Below, in pieces: positions 29,117-36,038 of a DNA stretch of 36,038 nt. Made by a program: the position numbers and the translations under genes. The notes under the pieces were generated by a model that was given only the letters and a program-made list of their open reading frames with translations, did not search any database and was not told where the DNA came from. The first letter of the stretch is position 1. Every line of letters starts with the position of its first letter. Source of the DNA: Apostichopus parvimensis. Its lineage: Eukaryota > Echinodermata > Holothuroidea > Aspidochirotida > Stichopodidae. The stretch is from the NCBI GenBank assembly GCA_000934455.1, contig KN882604.1, positions 125,900-161,937 on the forward strand, given 5' to 3'.

Positions 29117-29228
29117 ATTTGTGTAGGAAATGAAGTCCTCTTGATTTTCCCGTAGCAGCAGTGGTAGCAACTGTAATCCTGCGTTTTTCTGTTCCTCTGT
29201 TCTGTCTACCTCAGAGCTTTTAATATTC
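29117..29228 (-). CDS. SAMD3-like family gene, upstream exon
   Basis: Acceptor TTATTATTCCAG and donor GTAAGATT. One base, then 37 codons: NIKSSEVDRTEEQKNAGLQL, then LPLLLRENQEDFISYTN. The 'LLPLLLRE' segment is a hallmark of the same family, where a variant of LPLLLxED precedes the C-terminal strands. If the alternative donor GTATTTG is used, the exon would run to 29095 and the phase of the next exon would fit. Upstream exons were not found between here and the window end. Confidence 0.6.
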
Positions 29229-29499
29229 CTGGAATAATAACAATGGTCAACAACACGATATGATAGTTTACGTTTGATGCACGATTTATGATTTTAAGAA
29301 CGGTAAAAAATGTCATTAGTACACGAAATGAACATACCACAATGTAGGCCCACTATATAAAGAAATGTGGTCTTTGACTTTGTAATCAATGATGCGTACT
29401 GACTGGTTCCTTGCTAAAGGTGTTGATTAGCAGACTTGACGATCTGTAAAAATAGTGTACGATTTGACATATGCGTGAAGTCTAAGCTTTGATCGCATT

Positions 29500-29909
29500 C
29501 ACCTCATTACTATCCATGATATAACCAGCCAAAAAAATAGGTTCCATCTACTCACTATAATGCATCTGTATATTGACTATGATAAACAACAGCATTCCCC
29601 TATCCAGGTATTGCTTATTGTTACAAAATTATATGAAGCCACACCCCTCATTAATATGCTATTATATAAAATTTAACAAACATCAACACACAACTTTTTT
29701 CACTTAACTACACGATACCAACTTTAACTAGAATGGGACCTGTGGTTTTCGAGTAGGCTAATAACATATGTAGATTTCAGGTTTGGCCCAGTGACCTCAT
29801 TAATATTCATGATATAACTACCAAAAACAATACTGTTCTTGCACTCACTATGCATAATGCATCTACATAGTGAATGCGATGAACATCAGGCATTCCCTAG
29901 TTGAGTAAT
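29500..29909 (+). repeat. direct repeat of about 115 bp, two diverged copies
   Basis: ACCTCATTA..ATTCATGATATAAC and 'CTCACTAT..ATAATGCATCT', 'GCATTCCC' occur in the same order at 29500-29614 and 29792-29909. Weaker relatives of the second copy and its right flank appear near 33280-33360 and 33520-33590. Confidence 0.5.
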
Positions 29910-30488
29910 CCTGAACCTTAACTAGGCGTCACATGGGTACATATACATGCATCCAAACACACACAAATCTGAATACATAGTTTCCTTTGCTTTCAGCAGC
30001 AAGGAACCCTAAAGTTGTAAGCCTAAGCCGTTTTTACTTTTAAGCCTCCATCCACATTTTCTGAATTTATAAAACAGGAGGACCTGCTTTATTTGTACAT
30101 TTTCATTACACTAGCCTTCGCCTACTTATAATATAAGCACAATTACCTTTTGTGCATACAAGTCTAACCGTATAACGCCAAACTAACAGGGACTCTGACG
30201 TGATATTAAACTATTAAGGCTAGACTTAGGCCTGCTTTATTTTAGGAATAGAGTAGCCTAACGTTTGTAATTGTATTATACTGTAGTCTCATCGTAGTAA
30301 GCTAGCTACAGTATACGTTTCATTGTGTAGCATATAGCCTAACAAGTAACATTGGGCCTTAGTATACGGGCTAAGATACTACAGATGATGTACGCTCCTG
30401 CAAGCCTAACCACCTCCACCGCATCAACGAACCCGACGTGACGACTTTTACGACGAAAATACAGAATTTATGAAATACTTTGAAAGAA

Positions 30489-30536
30489 ATGCGTTTCACT
30501 AATTGCTTGAGCATATCCTTCTGTGCCATGAAAGAG
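30489..30536 (+). CDS. possible first exon of a plus-strand gene
   Basis: ATG at 30489 opens MRFTNCLSISFCAMKE and ends at a consensus donor, AAAGAG|GTAAGTGA. A CpG-containing, TGACG-bearing patch lies just upstream (30390-30470). No downstream exon could be joined. On the minus strand the same bases also resemble an acceptor (TTTCATGGCACAG). Weak. Confidence 0.2.
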
Positions 30537-30842
30537 GTAAGTGACTTGATTTAATGGGTGCAAACTGTTTAAAATTGAAGAAATTTACCTCGTTGGTAAC
30601 CAAGTATGGTGCGAATGTGGCCGTTGGCGTGTATGATCGATGGGTTTTACCGTATTTTACCGGTTTTACGTATTATCAGCGGTTTTACATATTATTACCA
30701 GTTTTACGGTTTTTAACTGAGAAAAATCCTCTCCCTCTGTAAACAATTATCAAAATTAAGACAAACCTTTACGATTTCTTTTTCAGTGTATGAGCGGAAT
30801 GGTATCAATCGGTTTAAAAGTTTTAATGTTAGTTTCAATTCA

Positions 30843-31013
30843 CCAATTACTGCGCGTAGCGAAAACGTACAATATACTCATGACCTAAAGGACCAAAGTA
30901 ATTTGCATAAAGCGACTGGGCATTTAATTTCAAATATTTACTACGCAAATTCGGCCTTCTGTATCTTTTACAACCAGCGATACGTAGTTAAGTCCATATA
31001 AATGATAAGAAAC
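30843..31013 (+). repeat. 171-bp dispersed repeat, copy 2
   Basis: Gap-free match to 23990-24160, about 98% identical by eye, same orientation, 6.85 kb away. The left extension from about 30786 is more diverged. Confidence 0.85.
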
Positions 31014-31355
31014 ACTGAAAGTGCCAAAGTCTTGATTTTATTATCTTTTAAGCCTTGTGCATGACTCGGATCATGTCTTTAATTGTCAACTTTTATACCG
31101 TGGACGAGCCTAGCGAGAATTGTATGAAAAATCACCAAAAGGACCAACCGAGACGCCCTCTAAAGTTGTAACTTTGACCATTGCGCGATAGCGCTACTTC
31201 TGTCGCTAAAAAAAAAAAAAATTCCTTATAATTTTCTTCATTTAGATAATTGGCGGACATTTTCAGATAATATTCACTATTCATGAAGGAACCGCCTAAA
31301 AAAAAACAAACATCGATTTATCAATTTGTACATCATTTCTGTCACATTTTATTAT

Positions 31356-31375
31356 AACCCTAGGGTTAGGGTTAG
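31356..31375. repeat. short telomere-like patch, head to head
   Basis: AACCCTAGGGTTAGGGTTAG: one CCCTAA-type unit facing two TTAGGG-type units, as in a degenerate fusion point or an element target. Confidence 0.6.
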
Positions 31376-32226
31376 TGCCATATTTACCATGAAATACCGA
31401 ATTTTTACATCGGATCGGGTCAATGATGTAGAAGAACGTGTCAGTTACTTTATATGTTTGTCATTTACCGTTTTATTCCGTTTAAAATTAATAAAAGGGC
31501 TTTTTTGGAGCTAAATTGACAAAAGCATCAAAAGGACCACTCAGAACACTTCCAAATTGGAGTAAACTTTCATTCCAAAAATTGACGTCACGGACACATA
31601 CTTGATTGTAAATGTATAAGATTTGAAAATATCGTGGATTATAAAATTTTCTTTCTGACAGTACCAAATATAAGACAATTACACAATGGTATAAAAAGTT
31701 TTAGGAAATATGATAACACCCTTACATGCATCAAAATTGAGTCTTTGCTACCGACCAAGACGTACCTGCATTATACGTTCCTTGGAGGATCTTTCAGGCA
31801 CACATTTTATGAGGTTTAGAGTGGAATTTGAAGGAATAAATTCAGCGAATAGTAAAGATAGGCATATGAGATTCTCTTTTTAGTCTATCGCCGATTTTTT
31901 ACAAGAAAATCCGGACTTATTAAGCCATGAATCAAACGGACCATTCTATTGCGCAACGACACTGGTCGTTTTGATGCTTTGTGCAATCATGTCATGATGT
32001 AGACTATCGTTTCCAGTTGACGATAAAGTTGATTTATTATGTATTTGATGCCTCAATGGAGACGCTGATTTATATCATCCTAACGTGTCATAATACAACC
32101 CCCCCCCCCTCATATAACAGCCTTGGCAAGATGGGAAGGGGGAAAATAGGGGGTAAGGATTTTTTTATTTGGTGGGGGGGGGGGGGTTATACCGCTGATA
32201 TGGAAAGGAGTTTCCCCTTGGAGTTT

Positions 32227-32722
32227 GCCAAAATTGACCCAAAATCGATTTCACCCAAATGACGTAACAGGGGGTAATCGATGCTCAGGAGCCCAAATCG
32301 GGTTTTTACCACATGTCCACATGATTTGTCTCCTTTGAAGGGGCCTAGCTCTTGCAGGGCGCATGTGAAGCGTCAACTATGTCTTGAAACTGTACGTATG
32401 GTTTACCCTAACCCTAATATGCAACCCCCCTCTGCATAGCCTCTTTCCTTGTTTGTTTTTGGGGACACCCTTGGGTCCCTGTCCCCCTCCCTAGGTTTTT
32501 TGCCCCCACACAACACCCAATTCCAAAATAAACTTCAGATTCGAATCAGCGTGTCGCGAACTACCAGAACAGATACATAATTATCGCCTTAGCGACAAAA
32601 ATTATTTTCACCTAAAAAAACCGTAATTGGGTACTTCTTGCAGTTTTTGCCAAAACTGCCCAAAAAATGGATTTCGCCCAAATGACGTAACAGGGGGTAA
32701 CCGATGCTCAGGAGCCCAAATC
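32227..32722 (+). repeat. direct repeat of about 73 bp, two copies
   Basis: Copies at 32227-32299 and 32649-32722 share 'CCCAAATGACGTAACAGGGG', then 'GGTAA(T/C)CGATGCTCAGG' and 'AGCCCAAATC'. Spacing is about 422 bases. Each contains TGACGTAA. Confidence 0.8.
32405..32417. repeat. short telomere-like patch
   Basis: ACCCTAACCCTAA, two CCCTAA units, about 1 kb from the patch at 31356. Very short; chance is possible. Confidence 0.45.
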
Positions 32723-34026
32723 TGCAAATCCTAGGTCCATATCTGCTTCCGTTCGGGAGATAGGTGGTCCCAAAGGACCCGATAGAAATACGTGTTTTTT
32801 ATAAGCCCCCTCTCTTGTCCTCACTGAAACATTAAAATTAGACGTGGAGTAGAAGACACCCTTGTCTTTGTTATACACCAATTTCGTGTAATTATCTCAC
32901 CGGTAAAGGCTTTTTGTCTATATGTGGGGGGAGGGGAACACACTTTTAAAAGGGACATTTCTCACAAAGGGAGCATTATTACGCTTAACAGAGCTACATG
33001 ATGTACAAAAAAATTGTTTGCCAAAAATGCCTCCCACATGGCAGGAAAAAAACTAGAATAAGAGTTTTTTATGACGTAGCAGACAAACTTTCAGGGGAAA
33101 GATTGAGAAGGGTCACTTAGTCTCTCCAACGTGAAAAGGGGCCCTCAATGAATTCCCCTGCTTTCAGTTAAATTTGACTTTTAGGGGTACTCACAGGGGG
33201 GAGATAGCTCCATTGCTCCCCCCACCTGGCTACATCACTGGCTTAGAACCAACAGGCAGAAACAATAGGGCACAGCTCAATATATTTCATGTCATACTAA
33301 GTATCACAAATATCTATCACTCTGTATTTGAGTTATCCTTGACCCAATCAAGTGTCACAGATTAACGCACACACTATCTTTTTCTCTATTAAATTAGCTA
33401 CAACCGATGACATTTCCTTTCATTCTAACCCTTTGTCTGGACAACCGAGGACTATTGTTCTCTATTGTTTGACAACTGGTAACAGGAATTGAGTTTGTCC
33501 CATGTCACCAGTTGTGAAGCCTACACATGCCAACACACACACATGCCAACCTGACTGTATAGGTTCCTTTGCTTCCAGGGAAGGACACCCCACCCCCCAC
33601 ACCAAAAAAAATCACACCAGACAATTGACCGTTGGCATATTATGTGCAATATGCAATGATAATACTCAAAGCACTGAAACTGGTGGATTTCTACACTCAG
33701 AATTCAGAGTTTTTACAAATTAAATGTCATGGTGAGATCCCACTATATGTCCAGCATTGAAGCCTCAAGTACCAAAGATGCTGTTCAGGATAATGCTGCT
33801 TTGAAAAAACTTAAAATACGTATCAGAATCTTCATAACTGTACCCTTAAGTAAAAATGGTTGTGAAAACATAAACTTCTAGCACTGAGATATAACCATAT
33901 TGTGAGTGGAGGTATCTCATAAAAAATTCGCTGTCGTAATTGACACGTCCAATTACTTTCACTGTCAAACGGTTTGTTTGCTTTAAACGAAAAGTATACA
34001 TTTTATAAGTTTTTTTAAACAGTTTT

Positions 34027-34150
34027 GCTTCTAGCGGGCCACCAGGCAATCTGCCCTTTCTCACCGGATTAACTGGATAAACCAAGCCTGGGGTGGGAGT
34101 TGAACCCACCTACTAGAAGCAAGACCATCTATTACTGCATAGTGCAACTA
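34027..34150 (-). mobile_element. tRNA-derived SINE-like fragment
   Basis: On the minus strand 34093-34109 is a perfect T-arm: GTGGG stem, TTCAACT loop, CCCAC stem. It includes a consensus B box, GGTTCAACTCC (34096-34106). No matching acceptor stem or clear A box is present, so it is not a working tRNA. GCTTCTAG (34027-34034) and CTAGAAGC (34113-34120) form an inverted pair around it. The body and tail limits are unknown. Confidence 0.5.
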
Positions 34151-36038
34151 GTTTAACACTTTGCTGACACTGCATTTAAAATTGTACATATATATGAAGA
34201 TATTTATATTAGACTATTATTGACGAACTTGAATGCTGGTTATACGGTAGGTGGCAAGCTTTCTGACTTTCCACATATTTAACAACACAGTGATGTGTAT
34301 ATTACATGCGGTATATTTTACATACTATACAGTAATCGTTTGCCAGGGGGTGTTCATCCTTCCCATAGCAATTTTCATGGAAACAGATACAATATTAGTG
34401 TTACAGGATATATGCTACTTGTCTTTAAAAGCATGGTGGGATCTGCTTATTTTGTCGGGAAACCGCAGCCAATTAGCCACTCAAAAATTTTGTATCTCTT
34501 AGCCAAAGTGGAAAACATCATTGAGCTCTTGACTGTTTGATTCGATAGTATCTTACGTTATGTTTACAACACAGTGGGCATTGTGCAGACTGCTGGTTGA
34601 ATCATTTTGCCATTATTCCGATTCCTTTATGATGAAACATATACATGAATGGAAGCTTAAAGCAGATAGAAAATGCAGGTGATTGTGAGGAATGCTATTG
34701 CCTGATTTGATGTTCCTAGCAATGAACATACCAATCATCTTTTGTATTTATTGCTTACTTCATCCCTTCTGCAAAAGATTAAATTTCAGGTTAAACATCA
34801 GAAACCATATGAAATTCCTAGCCAACCACAATTCTAATTGTCGAGTGTAGTTCACTATGACCAACCTGCTACTGTAGTGTTTGCATCTTAAATTTGAGCA
34901 GGGTGTCACACTTCTCTTGTAATGTAAACAAAGTCACGACTAACTACAGAATGTTTTAGTCATTTACTCTTTACCTTCACTAATAATAATACAAGTATTT
35001 AATTTAAATCTTATACAGCCTGGTTAGTATAGGCCTAAACTACTGTAAGTTTTGTAACTTTATTAACACCGTAAGTTAGTTAGGCTAGGCCTACACGTTA
35101 AATGCAGTTGGGGACTACTTGTACACACAGCTAGGTCTACGCAACTTAGACATAGGTTTTATGTGCAATTTCACCCAATTAAATGGTCAGTGATCACTTG
35201 TTTTGGCTATAATTTTAGGATCTTGAGACGATTACAGTACGTAGTATCACATTTTAAGACTTCGAGTTCCTCGGTAAGATACGTGATGAAGAATGTACAC
35301 CAGCTGATATTCTGCTCAATGAATGATGTATACATGGATAGTTGTGGTCAATGTTATGACGTCGAAGTAAAAAAACTCTATAGTTAAGGGAAATAGATAT
35401 CAGAATGTGACGTAAATTTGACTGGAAAAGAACGTATTGAATAAAGAGACAGGCGAAAAATGAAAAGAACACGTTGCACATGGTTTAAACCGTTTATTTT
35501 AAAAAGAAGGAAAAGTTTGGGCCGATTCACTTAACGTAAGTTCCATTGCTGTGGGTGCACATAAGAACTAACAATACATTTGGTGTGAGCCGGAAAGGCT
35601 TACCTCGTTGTGAAAGTTTTGTTGAGAAAAGGGGCATATTTTACGAAATAATGTAGTACGTTGTGAAAGATGTCAAAGGAATTAAAATATAAACAGATAC
35701 GAAGAATAACAAAATAGGGAAACTGTTAAAACTGTGCAAACTATGAAATTTACGTATAGAGAAGTATACGTAAAGTTTTTGTTTTTAAAACAGTTGCATG
35801 GAAAAATTCGACGATGTTTTCCTTGATTTTTAATCGGAATTGTTGGAAACGATAACTTTTGCCGAATTTGCGAGAAAGAAGTACAAACGAAGTCGAAAAT
35901 ACATGCAGTTGGAATGTGCTTTGGAAATGACCAAACCATTATGTGCGAAAGCAATGAAAAGGACCAAAAACTTTACAAGCGTATTAGATGCTCTCTATGG
36001 CGAAAAAACACCAAAAGGACCATCGCGCTAGGTGCAGA

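Larger units (their letters stand above)
31014..36038. other. non-coding, repeat-bearing end of window
   Basis: Several short open frames exist on both strands, but none has a recognised motif or a splice partner. The word AAAGGACCA recurs near 30892, 31140, 31536, 35957 and 36016 (AACGGACCA near 31936). Other contents are listed separately. Confidence 0.5.

Noticed and set aside
35840-36031. Plus-strand 63-codon basic frame at the window end
   Set aside because: No motif or splice context; it contains the recurring AAAGGACCA repeat word.

Overview
The window is nuclear DNA from an animal, most likely a marine invertebrate and possibly a deuterostome such as an echinoderm. It is AT-rich, its genes are split into many small exons with GT..AG introns, and it carries a decayed LINE, a tRNA-derived SINE-like piece, poly-G tracts, many diverged repeats and scattered TAGGCCTA-type words. 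The species cannot be fixed from sequence alone. No bacterial genes, CRISPR arrays, rRNA or intact tRNA were seen.

Layout. 1-980: AT-rich, nothing recognised. 980-2920: a short-motif region with TCACATGA repeats and several copies of a 16-bp motif, GGTAACTCACGTTACA. About 2920-7920 (minus): a LINE of the L1/Tx1 type with an open ORF1 and a broken ORF2 (endonuclease, reverse transcriptase, zinc knuckle). The 16-bp motif reappears just past its 5' end, so the LINE probably landed inside the motif region. 8515 to about 22100 (minus): the main gene. I rebuilt about 19 exons by hand from splice sites, with codon phase agreeing at every junction I could test except as noted. It encodes a tyrosine-recombinase-like protein of roughly 700 residues. 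From N to C terminus it has an unrecognised helical region, a C2H2 zinc finger, a cysteine cluster, a SAM-like core-binding region, a catalytic domain and a Ser/Thr/Pro-rich tail made of tiny exons. The catalytic domain keeps Arg, Lys, Arg, His and Tyr, but Leu replaces the box II His. One catalytic exon carries a single-base frameshift. A 310-base assembly gap (20903-21212) interrupts the N-terminal part.

22.1-27.4 kb: non-coding, repeat-rich DNA. 27431-29228 (minus): three C-terminal exons of a second gene, which I place tentatively in a family of uncharacterised proteins often annotated as SAMD3-like. Its upstream exons were not found. 29.2-36.0 kb: no convincing gene. It holds dispersed and tandem repeats, two short telomere-like patches, a tRNA-derived SINE-like sequence and a recurring AAAGGACCA word.

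The two genes show no functional link; they only share a strand. The strongest candidate for something undescribed is the intron-rich recombinase-like gene. The clustered 16-bp motif comes second.
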